From CBDEFX01 sp965237635 (GTDB taxonomy: Bacteria > Chloroflexota > Dehalococcoidia > Lucifugimonadales > CAUZJF01), in the NCBI GenBank assembly GCA_965237635.1, contig CBDEFX010000002.1:1736001-1800000 (forward strand): a DNA stretch of 64,000 nt. Reading direction: 5' to 3'. The translations under genes were made by a program, and so were the position numbers. Shown piece by piece: positions 50,493-58,730 of this stretch (its first letter is position 1; each line of letters starts with the position of its first letter). The notes under the pieces were generated by a model. That model searched no databases, was not told the origin of the DNA, and worked only from the letters and a program-made list of their open reading frames with translations.

Positions 50493-51862
50493 TAGAGTCC
50501 CAGGAAGTGGTGTAAGAGGGAGAGGGTCTGGAGAAAGAGAGACCACCGCGTCATCCTTAGCGGGCAAAGAAGAAAGCTCGAGAAAGGAGGACAACAGTGG
50601 TCAAGGAAAGGATGGACCTGCTGGAGCTATTGCGCAGGGGGGGAATGGACGGTGACGTGGACTTCCTACGGGAGGCACTGAGAGTGCTGGTAGAGGGGAT
50701 CATGGATGCGGAGGTGTCATCGAGGATCGGTGCTGAGTATGGAGAACGCAGCCCTGAGCGGGTGACCCAGCGCAACGGGTATCGGTCCCGGGCGTGGGAT
50801 ACCCGTGTGGGGACTATGGAGCTGCACATCCCGAAGCTTCGAGAGGGGAGCTACTTCCCGAGCCTGCTGGAGCCACGGCGTCGCAGCGAGCGAGCTCTGC
50901 TGGCGGTCATTCAGCAGGCCTACGTGGAAGGGGTATCCACAAGGCGGGTGGATGACCTGGTCAAGGCCCTGGGGTGTGAGGGTATCTCCAAGAGCCAGGT
51001 GTCGCGTATCTGTCAGGAACTGGACGTGGTGGTGGATGGCTTCCTGGGCCGTCCGCTGGACGGTGGACCCTACCCTTACCTGTGGCTGGACGCACTGACC
51101 CAGAAGGTCAGGGAGGACGGCAGGATCGTCAACGTCAGCGTGGTGGTGGCGACGGCCGTCAATGGCGAGGGCAAGCGGGAGATCATTGGGATGGGCGTGG
51201 GTACCAGTGAAGACGGCGCCTTCTGGCTGGCCTTCCTACGCTCGCTGTCCGCCAGGGGCCTCAGCGGGGTGGAGCTGGTGGTATCGGACGCTCATCAGGG
51301 ACTCCGCGGCGCCATCGCCGCAGTCTTCGGCGGAGCCAGCTGGCAACGGTGCCGCACCCACTTCATGACCAACCTGCTCACTCGGGTACCCAGAAGAGTC
51401 CAACCATGGATGGCCACCATGGTCCGCACCATCTACCAGCAACCCTCCCCCGATGAGGTACACGCCCAACTCGATAGGGTGACCGATCAACTCGGAGACC
51501 GGTTCCCTCAGGTGGCCTCTCTACTGGACGAGGCTGGACCCGATATCCTGGCCTTCTCCAGCTTCCCTGTCGCCCACTGGAAGAAGATCTGGTCCAACAA
51601 CCCCCTGGAGCGTCTCAACAAGGAGATCAGGCGTCGCACCGATGTCGTGGGCATCTTCCCTAACCGACCAGCCGTGCGTCGCCTGGTTGGCGCCGTCCTC
51701 GCTGAACAGCACGACGAATGGGCCGTCGGCCGCCGATACCTCACACCTGTCGTGCTGATCCTAAACGAAGCTCTTCCGGAGGCCGATCTCGCGGAGGCGA
51801 CAGCCGCCTAAACAACATCAACAGGATAACGCACTCTTACACCACTTGACGGGACGTGACCT
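50493..51862 (+). mobile_element. IS256-family insertion sequence
   Basis: It lies between two copies of the 9-bp sequence CACTCCCAG (50484-50492 and 51863-51871). Removing it and one copy restores the ISNCY reading frame exactly, so the ends are certain. Both ends share GTCCC and AAGTGGTGTAAGAG as inverted repeats, offset by three bases. Confidence 0.93.
50597..51811 (+). CDS. IS256 (Mutator) family transposase
   Basis: The protein has 404 residues and is apparently intact. It has IGAEYGERSPERVTQRNGYR, LWLDALTQKVRED with the first catalytic Asp, VVSDAHQGLRGAI with the second, and the C-terminal NNPLERLNKEIRRRTDVVGI with the Glu. GTG start with AGGAGG upstream. It probably is or was recently active. 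Confidence 0.93.
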   Translation: MVKERMDLLELLRRGGMDGDVDFLREALRVLVEGIMDAEVSSRIGAEYGERSPERVTQRNGYRSRAWDTRVGTMELHIPKLREGSYFPSLLEPRRRSERALLAVIQQAYVEGVSTRRVDDLVKALGCEGISKSQVSRICQELDVVVDGFLGRPLDGGPYPYLWLDALTQKVREDGRIVNVSVVVATAVNGEGKREIIGMGVGTSEDGAFWLAFLRSLSARGLSGVELVVSDAHQGLRGAIAAVFGGASWQRCRTHFMTNLLTRVPRRVQPWMATMVRTIYQQPSPDEVHAQLDRVTDQLGDRFPQVASLLDEAGPDILAFSSFPVAHWKKIWSNNPLERLNKEIRRRTDVVGIFPNRPAVRRLVGAVLAEQHDEWAVGRRYLTPVVLILNEALPEADLAEATAA

Positions 51863-52006
51863 CACTCCCAGAACCTCTGCCGCCTCATCCACTGATATCT
51901 GACCTTCCAGGATACCGTTGAGCACTTGGAGCTTTGCCTGTTCTTTCTGGGTCAATGTCAATCCTTTCATGAACTGACATTTTCCCTGACCTGTTAACTA
52001 CTGACA

Positions 52007-52574
52007 TAATCGTAGACCATCGACACAGGTCGAGCCCTACGTCAATGGCGGCGGGGGCTTGGTCGCGACCGGCTGGGCCATGCGCAAGTTAGTGTTAGTA
52101 AATCCGGCCCCGTCCATCGAAGTAGTTCTTCCCTTTTCAAAGGGCACAGTCAGTACCCATACCAGTGGTGGCGCTGTTACTATTCTGGCCGGTCATCCGA
52201 TAACCGACGGTCTCACCGGCTTTGCAAATCCCAATTGGGACAACTACGGTGGAGGCCCAAAATCAGGAGCTACTGTGCTGGCGCAGAACGGGTCTACGCC
52301 AAACAGCGGCACGTGGGGGTATGGAGCAGGCAGGGCCGTGTATTTGGGTCCCATATACTTGGCCGAATATCTTGACTACGATAACGAGCCACTACTAGAC
52401 GGCTCTTTGCCAGACGCCCAACAACTATTCATCAACTCGGTCGAGTGGGCAGGTCAATACCATAGCCCTGCGCTTGTCCCCAGCCTCTCGCAGTGGGCCC
52501 TCCTTGGCCTGGCGGCGGCCCTGGCTGGCCTGGCCTACCTCAGGCTCGTTCGCCGGAGGATAAGCGAAAGCTAG
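52007..52574 (+). pseudogene. Surface protein remnant with IPTL-CTERM-like sorting tail
   Basis: The 5' part is lost at the ISNCY end; the open part begins VEPYVNGGGGLVATGWA and runs 188 codons. It contains ILAGHPITDGLTGFANPNW and GWGYGAGRAVYLG-like text of large exported proteins. It ends in VPSLSQWALLGLAAALAG, a hydrophobic stretch and RRRISES. That tail matches the IPTL-CTERM type of C-terminal sorting signal processed by exosortase-like enzymes. A TTG at 52059 could still start a shorter product, but without a signal peptide. Confidence 0.6.
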
Positions 52575-52687
52575 ATTTCGCTGGTCCCTGGAGCCGCCGT
52601 AGACCGGGAGATTGTGGACAGCCCCCGTTTCTCAATAAATCGAGTTTGGCCACAGCAGTAACCAGGCCGTTACGCGGTCCCACCGGC

Positions 52688-53206
52688 CTATGGTGAGGGG
52701 GCCGTCTCGAAAGTTAGGTCCGTACTGGCATAGACGGACCCGTCGGGGCCCAGAAGACCCCATTTATAGTGGTACTCGCTGCCGGGCTGCAGCCCCGTTA
52801 TCGTATGGTAATGCTGATGATGCCCTCCGGGAGCCATAGCGTCGTCGGTTGATATCTGACCATAGTCGGTCGTCAGGCCGTGGACAATTGAGCACGTAGT
52901 CGGGAGCTTCGTCACCATTTGGATGCTGGCCGAATTGGGCTTGAGTTCGACCACGGTCGGCGGGAAGGCCACGAGTTCGATGACACTCAGCACGTTGCCT
53001 ATGTCTTCGTGTAACTGTTCGAGTACCGTTATTTGCAGTTCGTCCTTCTCTGCCTCTAATGACTGCACCCTCAGCAGGGCCGTCTCCAAATCCCTCCGGG
53101 ACGCTTCAAACTCTTCCTCTGATACTCCTCCGCCGCAACTAACAAAAAGGATGGAGACAGTCGCAAACACCAAGAGGCGAGTCAGCCTGAACCATTTTGT
53201 TCCCAT
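52688..53206 (-). CDS. Lipoprotein with coiled coil and fibronectin-III-like domain
   Basis: The protein has 172 residues. The signal peptide ends in SILFVSCGGG, with lipobox Cys at about residue 24. Residues 28-68 form a heptad-like helix (EEEFEASRRDLETALLRVQS), and residues 80-170 look like a single beta-sandwich domain (YHTITGLQPGSEYHYKWGLL is the typical fibronectin-III or purple-acid-phosphatase-like strand). It is probably exposed on the cell surface. It has no operon partner. Confidence 0.65.
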   Translation of the reverse strand: MGTKWFRLTRLLVFATVSILFVSCGGGVSEEEFEASRRDLETALLRVQSLEAEKDELQITVLEQLHEDIGNVLSVIELVAFPPTVVELKPNSASIQMVTKLPTTCSIVHGLTTDYGQISTDDAMAPGGHHQHYHTITGLQPGSEYHYKWGLLGPDGSVYASTDLTFETAPSP

Positions 53207-53404
53207 GTCATCACCTTGTCTCGCTTATAGCTGGCGGCCGAACCCCTTGACGAATATAGCAACCGTTAACAAAGAAGTAAACGCGTTCCCAAATTACTGA
53301 AGGAACTGAAGGATATATAGGGGGGGCAGGGAGTTAGGCTGAGGTAGTCTCGTTTGTCTGAACAGCGCTGCCCGGTTTGATAAGTGGAATCGCGCTGCCG
53401 TGCG

Positions 53405-54232
53405 TTAGGCCGCCGCGGACTCGGCAGGCGCTCTGTCAAAGAACTGGTCCGGCGTCATACCCCCAAGGCTCGAATGGGGCCGTCCGGCATTGTAAAACTC
53501 GAAGTACCGCCCGAGTCCAGTTCTGGCTTCCGGGACCGATTCGTAGGCTCTCAGGTACACCTCCTCGTACTTGACGCTCTTCCACAGCCGTTCGACGAAC
53601 ACATTATCCTTCCAGCTCCCCTTCCCGTCCATACTGATCTGGATCTCACTGGCTTTCAGCAGGCCGGTGAAGGCATCACTTGTGAACTGGCTTCCCTGAT
53701 CTGTGTTGAATATCTCCGGCGCGCCGTGGCGTCCCAGGGATTCTTCGAGCGCCTCCACGCAGAAGTCTGTGTCCATTGTGACCGATACCCGCCAGGCCAG
53801 CACCTTGCGGCTATGCCAGTCCATCACTGCGGCTAGGTACACGAACCCCCTGGCCATCGGAATGTACGTGATATCCATTGCCCACACCTGGTTGGGCCTG
53901 CTCACCTCAAGCCCGCGCAGCAGGTACGGATACACCGTATGGCCGGGCCGTCGCCGGCTGGTGTTGGGCTTGCGGTACAGCGCCTCGATGCCCATCCGCC
54001 GCATCAGTGTGGCGATGTGTCTACGCCCGGAGGAGAGTCCCTCCTGGCGGAGCAGGCCTCGCATCATCCTACTGCCTGCAAACGGATACTCAAGGTGCAG
54101 CTCATCGATACGGCGCATCAGTCCGAGACCGGCTTCGCCCACCGGCCGTGGCCGGTAGTAGATGCTCCCGCGGCTGATGCCCACTGCCTTTGCCTGGCGG
54201 GCGAGAGGCAGCTTGTGATCGCGGTCGATCAT
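53405..54232 (-). CDS. IS3 family transposase OrfB (integrase core)
   Basis: The protein has 275 residues. The DDE residues lie in VWAMDITYIPMARGFVY, NTDQGSQFTSDAF and DNVFVERLWKSVKYEEVYL, followed by FYNAGRPHSSLGG. It overlaps orfA by four bases, consistent with programmed frameshifting to make OrfAB as in other IS3 elements. Confidence 0.95.
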   Translation of the reverse strand: MIDRDHKLPLARQAKAVGISRGSIYYRPRPVGEAGLGLMRRIDELHLEYPFAGSRMMRGLLRQEGLSSGRRHIATLMRRMGIEALYRKPNTSRRRPGHTVYPYLLRGLEVSRPNQVWAMDITYIPMARGFVYLAAVMDWHSRKVLAWRVSVTMDTDFCVEALEESLGRHGAPEIFNTDQGSQFTSDAFTGLLKASEIQISMDGKGSWKDNVFVERLWKSVKYEEVYLRAYESVPEARTGLGRYFEFYNAGRPHSSLGGMTPDQFFDRAPAESAAA

Positions 54233-54534
54233 CGCCTTGCGCCCGGCAATCCCGCCTTCGTGAGCGCGGACTCTAAAAAATCGTTCTCCAACGCAAGCTC
54301 ACCGATCTTAGCGTGAAGGACCTTCATATCTACCGGCTTTTCAGCCTGCCCTGTCCCGGCCCCAAATAACTGCGCCGCCCGATCCAGCAACTGGGTCTTC
54401 CATTGCGTGATCTGGTTCGGGTGCACATCGAACTGGCTTGCCAGCTCCGAAAGTGTCCGGTCGCCGCGCACTGCGGCAAGAGCCACCTTCGCCTTGAACT
54501 CTGCCGAGTGGTTACGGCGGGGTCGTCTGCTCAT
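54229..54534 (-). CDS. IS3 family transposase OrfA
   Basis: The protein has 101 residues: a basic helix-turn-helix HSAEFKAKVALAAVRGDRTL, SELASQFDVHPNQITQWK, then a leucine-zipper-like helix KIGELALENDFLESAL. It binds the element ends. Confidence 0.93.
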   Translation of the reverse strand: MSRRPRRNHSAEFKAKVALAAVRGDRTLSELASQFDVHPNQITQWKTQLLDRAAQLFGAGTGQAEKPVDMKVLHAKIGELALENDFLESALTKAGLPGARR

Positions 54535-54703
54535 CTCTCGCTCCTGTCTCCGAGAGCACTATCATGCCCTCAATCAGGCAGCGATTCCACTTATCCCCCT
54601 GTTCAGATTTCCGGAGCCACTTCTGGCATCAAGATTACACCCCCCTTTCTCATACATACCTTCAGAACATTCAGTACCCTCAGTCCTAGTAAGGTAAGCC
54701 GTC

Positions 54704-55025
54704 ATGAAGAACAAGCGGACTCAATCGGAGGTCCAGCAGGCCATCGATTTCTCCGAAAGAGTCAGGAACGTTGACCTTTGGGTTCGCAAGGCGGAAGACC
54801 TCCTCGCTGCTGCAAGTGTCTTAGCCAAGGAGGTGGACGCTTGGTGGACTCAGGTGGTGAACGACAGGCGCGCAGTCAATCCCGGACGGCCCAATGTCCA
54901 AGCCGTGTACATGATGGTAGCAGTATATGCTATAGAGAATTATTGCAAAGCACTCTTGGTCCACGACCATCGAGAAGACCTCCATACCCGCCTGCTCACC
55001 GAGATTCCTGGTTTGAAGGAGAGGG
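54704..55025 (+). pseudogene. Hypothetical helical protein, 3' end lost
   Basis: ATG 54704 opens MKNKRTQSEVQQAIDFSERV and continues for about 107 residues to LLTEIPGLK. The text YMMVAVYAIENYCKALLVHD resembles HEPN-like helices, but this is weak. The frame then runs into an IS1182 fragment, and the remaining codons to 55153 are out of frame with it. The gene was probably truncated by that element. Confidence 0.45.
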
Positions 55026-55536
55026 TGACGGACCACCGCCGCTCACCGCCGCGGACTTCCAGATTGACGTCACAGGGGAGCAGGCCACGGTGTGCCCCGC
55101 CGGCCACCCGTCCATCGAGGAGTACGAGTTGGAGGATGCGCCGGAGCGGGTAGAGGTCCACTTTGCCGGGACAACATGCGAGCCCTGCCCCTTGCGGTCC
55201 CGTTGCCCAGTGAAGCTGGACCGGCGTGCGGGGGACTACGTCCTCAAGGCGGACCTGGTGAAGGTAAACATCGAGCGGCGCCGGAGGGCCGAGGCCACCG
55301 AGGAGTGGCGCAAGCGGTATGCCATAAGGGCTGGTATCGAGGGAACGAACTCCGAGCTGAAGCGCGCCCACGGGCTTGGGCGCTTGCGGGTGCGAGGGGG
55401 CCGTCGGGTGCGGCTTGCCGTCTACCTGAAGGCGTTGGCGTGCAACTTCAAGCGGATGGTCCATGCACGCCTGGTGGAGATGGAGAACACGGCTCAGCGG
55501 GCGGTCGGGACGGTACCTGCGGTCGCGGCCGCATGA
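55020..55536 (+). pseudogene. IS1182 family transposase, C-terminal fragment
   Basis: About 170 residues are left, from TAADFQIDVTGEQATVCPAG through CEPCPLRSRCPVKL to YAIRAGIEGTNSELKRAHGL and VYLKALACNFKRM. The Cys cluster and the Glu of GIEGTNSE are typical of IS1182 transposases. The N-terminal two thirds are missing, so it is dead. Confidence 0.8.
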
Positions 55537-56075
55537 GGGCGCCGCTCCACAGCTTCCACCGGGTGCCCTGAGCCACGGAAGGGGTACCGCAACGGGATCA
55601 CGCTTGTCCTGAGCGCGGCAGATGGTGCGGTGAGGCCAGCAGCCGGCATCCCGTGGCCTCCTCCCTTCCAGGCCCCTTCGCACGCCAGGGTTCATCTCAA
55701 ACAGGCCTTTTTGCGAGGGAATCAAGAATGGACAGTTCTTGGTACAACTCTAATTGAGGAGTCGGAGGATGTCCTCTCGTACGAGGCAACGAGTCCAGGG
55801 CTGAGCGAGTTCGCGGTTGCAGCAGTCGATCTCTCCCTTCATCGTCACGCTTCCGGCAGAAGAATATCTGACGTCTCATCGATGCCGCCGATATCGTATC
55901 GCGGGCCGGCTAAGGTAGGTGGTACCGTCCGCGCCTGTATACAGCGTGGTGGTACCCCTGGCAGTTTCTACGATTCTAGCTACAAAGCTGAAAATCAGCC
56001 GTTAGGCGGTGGTTTTACCACACTACGCTGGCCTAATCACCATCCAGGATTCGACCCTCTCCGGCCCTCTTGACC
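55537..56075. other. Gene-free stretch with a surface-protein relic
   Basis: Between the IS1182 fragment and the prophage promoter I see no complete gene. The only recognisable coding piece is the PGF-pre-PGF-like relic at 55720-55840. The rest appears non-coding. Confidence 0.5.
55720..55840 (+). pseudogene. PGF-pre-PGF domain relic
   Basis: One frame reads NQEWTVLGTTLIEESEDVL then SYEATSPGLSEFAVAAVD. The order Trp, T-T-L-x-E, Tyr-x-A-x-(S/T)-P-G-x-S-x-F-A is that of the PGF-pre-PGF domain near the C-terminus of many archaeal and Chloroflexota surface proteins. No start, signal or anchor is left. Confidence 0.45.
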
Positions 56076-56104
56076 TTGACTTGCGTACAGTACGCGCGTA
56101 CAAT
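56076..56104 (+). promoter_or_regulatory. Prophage promoter with overlapping palindromic operators
   Basis: TTGACT, exactly 17 bases and TACAAT, 30 bases before the next start codon. The spacer contains GCGTACAGTACGC (56083-56095) and GTACGCGCGTAC (56090-56101), both palindromes, with GTAC three times. A repressor bound here would block RNA polymerase directly. Confidence 0.7.
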
Positions 56105-56134
56105 AGCACTAGCCTAATTTAATGGAGGTGCAGC

Positions 56135-56443
56135 ATGCCAAGAGACCCCGTGAAGAATCGAGCGAACACAGCCCGGACTAGGCAGCGCCTAAAGACATAC
56201 CAGGAATGGAAAAGGCACACCCTGGCGCGATGGAAGGAGCACAATATGTTTCACTCTACCAAGCAAGAGGACGGCGGATTTATGATCTCCCTAGAACACA
56301 CCCCGGAGGGAGACAAGATTACGGCGGAGCTTGCGGCGCTTAGCGGCCTCGACCCGGACACCGTCATTCAACAGATGGTCGGGGAAGTGCTGACGGCAGA
56401 TGGCGGCGTATGGATACCGGCCAAGAGGGCGGGCCAGGAATGA
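56135..56443 (+). CDS. Small prophage protein, 102 aa
   Basis: I do not recognise the family. The N-terminal half is basic (RANTARTRQRLKTYQEWKRH) and the second half acidic with ELAALSGLDPDTVIQQMVG. GGAGGTG lies at good spacing before the ATG. It is the first gene after the operator-promoter, so it may be an early or regulatory phage gene. Confidence 0.6.
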   Translation: MPRDPVKNRANTARTRQRLKTYQEWKRHTLARWKEHNMFHSTKQEDGGFMISLEHTPEGDKITAELAALSGLDPDTVIQQMVGEVLTADGGVWIPAKRAGQE

Positions 56444-56533
56444 CGACGCAAAAAGAGACACCCTAAGCTGTCCCTAGTAGACCCAGGATGTCTCCCGGCC
56501 GTGAAGCCGATACCGGATGGAGGTATTTCGGAG

Positions 56534-56896
56534 ATGGTAACACAAGAAAAGGCCGTTTTCAAGCCAGATATCAAGCCAGAGTGTGATATCTGCAACAAGC
56601 CTGTTGTCTCCAAACGCTATTGGGAACATTGGCGGGACTGTACCTGCAAAGGGGACAAGCTCCTACGGGACCGCAAGAACGAGGATGAACGGCAAACGCG
56701 GCTAGAGCGGAGCAACAAGCTCAAGGCAACGGACCTTGAGGCCCGGGAGCTGGCCCAAAAAGAGAAGATCATGGAGCGGCGGGAAACCCGCCAAGACGAC
56801 GCCGATGAGGGCGGCCAGGTGGAAGACGGGGAGCCGCTATCAGCGTTCGAGATGCCGATGGACGGCTCGGACCTGGACATCGCGCCTATGGCGTAG
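56534..56896 (+). CDS. Small prophage protein with Cys/His motif
   Basis: The protein has 120 residues from ATG 56534; GGAGGT lies ten bases upstream. CDICNKPVVSKRYWEHWRDC gives a C-x2-C ... H ... C pattern that could bind one zinc ion. The rest is a long charged helix rich in Glu, Arg and Lys followed by an acidic tail. Function unknown. Confidence 0.55.
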   Translation: MVTQEKAVFKPDIKPECDICNKPVVSKRYWEHWRDCTCKGDKLLRDRKNEDERQTRLERSNKLKATDLEARELAQKEKIMERRETRQDDADEGGQVEDGEPLSAFEMPMDGSDLDIAPMA

Positions 56897-57066
56897 ACGC
56901 CGGTGAAGTAATCAGTCACATTAGGCTTTTCAAGCCTCTTGTCCCCTGCTTCCTTGGCGGTCGGCGGTCGAGCTACGATCTCACCCCTACCGCATAGGAG
57001 ACACTGCACCTGGCCTCCATAGTGCACCATGCTCCCGACGCAGTATTCACGTGGACAGGCGCTCAC
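56897..57066 (-). CDS. Possible small zinc-ribbon protein
   Basis: From GTG 57066 the frame gives CPREYCVGSMVHYGGQVQCL then LCGRGEIVARPPTAKEAG, with paired Cys spaced like a zinc ribbon. The frame stays open to 56617, but past about 56900 it is Ser/Arg-rich text antisense to the previous gene, so its true end is unclear. No strong ribosome site. Confidence 0.35.
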
Positions 57067-57127
57067 CCTCGTGATAGTAGCTCAAGGTACTGTCGCCGTC
57101 CGCCCACACGAGCGATGCCGCGCACGG

Positions 57128-57709
57128 TCAAGTCTTGACCATCGAGGGTGAACGCATCGCCACGTCCCATGAGCCATCTGCCCGCACAAGAACGCGGGTA
57201 TCCCCCAGGGTGAAGTGGGAGCCCTCCCCTATGTTGATCTGGTCCCTACCAGTGAAGTCCCTGAGTCCGCACCATACCTCCTGTTCGGTCGTGGAGGTGG
57301 TGGTCTGTGTCCCACCAGATGGCACACGAATAGTCAGTGCCGTCCCAGGGGCCGGAAGGGTAGCATCGAAGGTTAGCAGTATGCCTAGTGGTATAAAAGT
57401 GAAAGGGTCACGCAGGAAGACCATATCAGTGATAGTCAGGATGGTGGCCGTCGCGGCGTCCCATGCCACCTCTACACCGCTGGTCGGTAGGCTCAACTCG
57501 TCTGGGAAGGAGAGACCGTTGCTATCATTCAGGCCGATGGCAAGCTCGGTGTCACTATCCCGCCGCTACTCACCATCATCAATCCTATTGCCACCAGACA
57601 ACTCTTGAGCATCGTAGGCGTAGGTCGTCGTCGCCGGTACTTCAATCTCGACGGCATGCTCCCGCGTGAGTAGGCGGTCTAGGTTGACCTCATAGTCTCT
57701 TGTCGTCAT
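57128..57709 (-). pseudogene. Prophage structural protein with in-frame UAG
   Basis: ATG 57709 overlaps the portal stop (ATGA), which fixes the start. The frame reads MTTRDYEVNLDRLLTREHAV to GGNRIDDGE, meets TAG at 57568-57566, and continues in frame as RRDSDTELAIGLNDSNGL and LPTSGVEVAWDAATATILT for 193 codons in all. The second part looks like a beta-rich structural protein. Mutation, read-through or error are all possible. A TTG at 57496 could start a 122-residue piece. Confidence 0.5.
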
Positions 57710-58728
57710 TCCGTCGCCAGTAGGCCGCTCAGGGCCGCTGCGCGTTCAATCTCCATGCCGCCCGTCACCATGGCACCGAAGGCTCGCGCCCGCCCCGCGA
57801 TGTCACTGGCCATCAGGTCGTCGAAGTCAAGACTAAGATCGGGGCTGTCCAACTTGAACCGGAGCTCCCCTAGTATGAGCTTGGCGACGGGCTGGATGGT
57901 CCCATGCAGGAACTGCCGGTATCCCTCACGGGTGTCACTTGAGCCCGCGTTGCCCAAAAGTGACGCCGGAACTCCCGCAGCGGCCAAAAGCGCCCGCCCC
58001 ACGTCGTCACGGAGCGGCTTAATCGTCTGAGGTGGGGTAAAACCTATCCGGCGTGCTGTAAAGTCGCCCTTTGGCGGTTCTGTCGTCTGGTCCCATGCGT
58101 CCGACGTGGATTGAACCAGCACGGACTTGCCCTTGAGCTTGTTTAGGTCGCCCTGCAAGCTGGCCGAGACCTCAGGGACGGGTATCAGATACCCGCTCCG
58201 TGCGCTGGACTCCTCAGACAGCCGCGTCTCCACATTGGTCACAAGCCGTCTGGTCGTGGAGGCCTGCTGCATCGGCCCGATTCCCTTCCACGGCTGGTCT
58301 CCGTCCTCGGCATAGCGCACGTGGAGCACGCGGGCCGCTGGAAGGGACCGTTTGACAATGCCATCGGGGTATGAGAGGGACAGGTCGTACACCCACTCCC
58401 GCATCCCCTGAATGGTGTAGTCGCTGGCGTGCTCAAGCTGCAACTCGCCGTCCTCGACCTCTATCACCCATAGGGACTCCCCATACTCGGCCAGGTTGCG
58501 CCCGATCATCTGCCGGACGGACGGACTTAGTGCGTCCGCAATAGGACCGGACGGCGTGACGTTGGCCGATGCGAATGCCCTACCCCAGAGGCCGATAGCC
58601 ACCTCCTCGGCTGCGGTCGAACCAGACGGCGCGACCGACGTGTCCGCCGTGTCTATTAGCTGCGCGATTATGGCCTCGGTGTAGTCCTCTGCACGTTTCT
58701 CAAGTCGGTTCAAAAACGGTATCTTCAT
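57706..58728 (-). CDS. Phage portal protein
   Basis: The protein has 340 residues from ATG 58728. IPFLNRLEKRAEDYTEAII, LWGRAFASANVTP, LPAARVLHVRYAEDGDQPWK, GIGPMQQASTTRRL and the late segment RDDVGRALLAAAGVPASLLG resemble HK97-type portals, which form the DNA entry ring of the capsid. It lies after the tail-fibre-like gene, whereas most HK97 phages have it before the protease. Confidence 0.75.
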   Translation of the reverse strand: MKIPFLNRLEKRAEDYTEAIIAQLIDTADTSVAPSGSTAAEEVAIGLWGRAFASANVTPSGPIADALSPSVRQMIGRNLAEYGESLWVIEVEDGELQLEHASDYTIQGMREWVYDLSLSYPDGIVKRSLPAARVLHVRYAEDGDQPWKGIGPMQQASTTRRLVTNVETRLSEESSARSGYLIPVPEVSASLQGDLNKLKGKSVLVQSTSDAWDQTTEPPKGDFTARRIGFTPPQTIKPLRDDVGRALLAAAGVPASLLGNAGSSDTREGYRQFLHGTIQPVAKLILGELRFKLDSPDLSLDFDDLMASDIAGRARAFGAMVTGGMEIERAAALSGLLATE

Positions 58729-58730
58729 GG

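Larger units (their letters stand above)
49257..51970 (-). pseudogene. ISNCY family transposase (integrase-type), disrupted
   Basis: The start ATG 51970 gives MKGLTLTQKEQAKLQVLNG and DEAAEVLGV. After removal of the IS256 insert and one copy of its 9-bp duplication the frame continues SERHVWRILAEYRKEGAAAL at 50492. The catalytic Asp and Glu lie in VQVDGSVHAW, YSDRHAVFKY and EAKGRVERANGTFQ. The C-terminus runs to about VLRTLNATRG and further, then is cut by the IS1380 element. Confidence 0.85.
49257..52006 (-). mobile_element. ISNCY-type insertion sequence, interrupted and truncated
   Basis: The outer end near 52006 reads TGTCAGTAGTTAACAGG on the minus strand, a likely terminal repeat. The element is split by an IS256 insertion (50493-51862), and its other end is lost at the border of IS1380 copy 1. 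It had itself inserted into the surface-protein gene that continues at 52007. Confidence 0.7.
53359..54605 (-). mobile_element. IS3-family insertion sequence
   Basis: About 1,247 bases. Both ends carry TGAACAG followed shortly by GATAAGTGGAATCGC as imperfect inverted repeats. I found no clear target duplication. Two overlapping frames, orfA and orfB, are complete. Confidence 0.85.
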
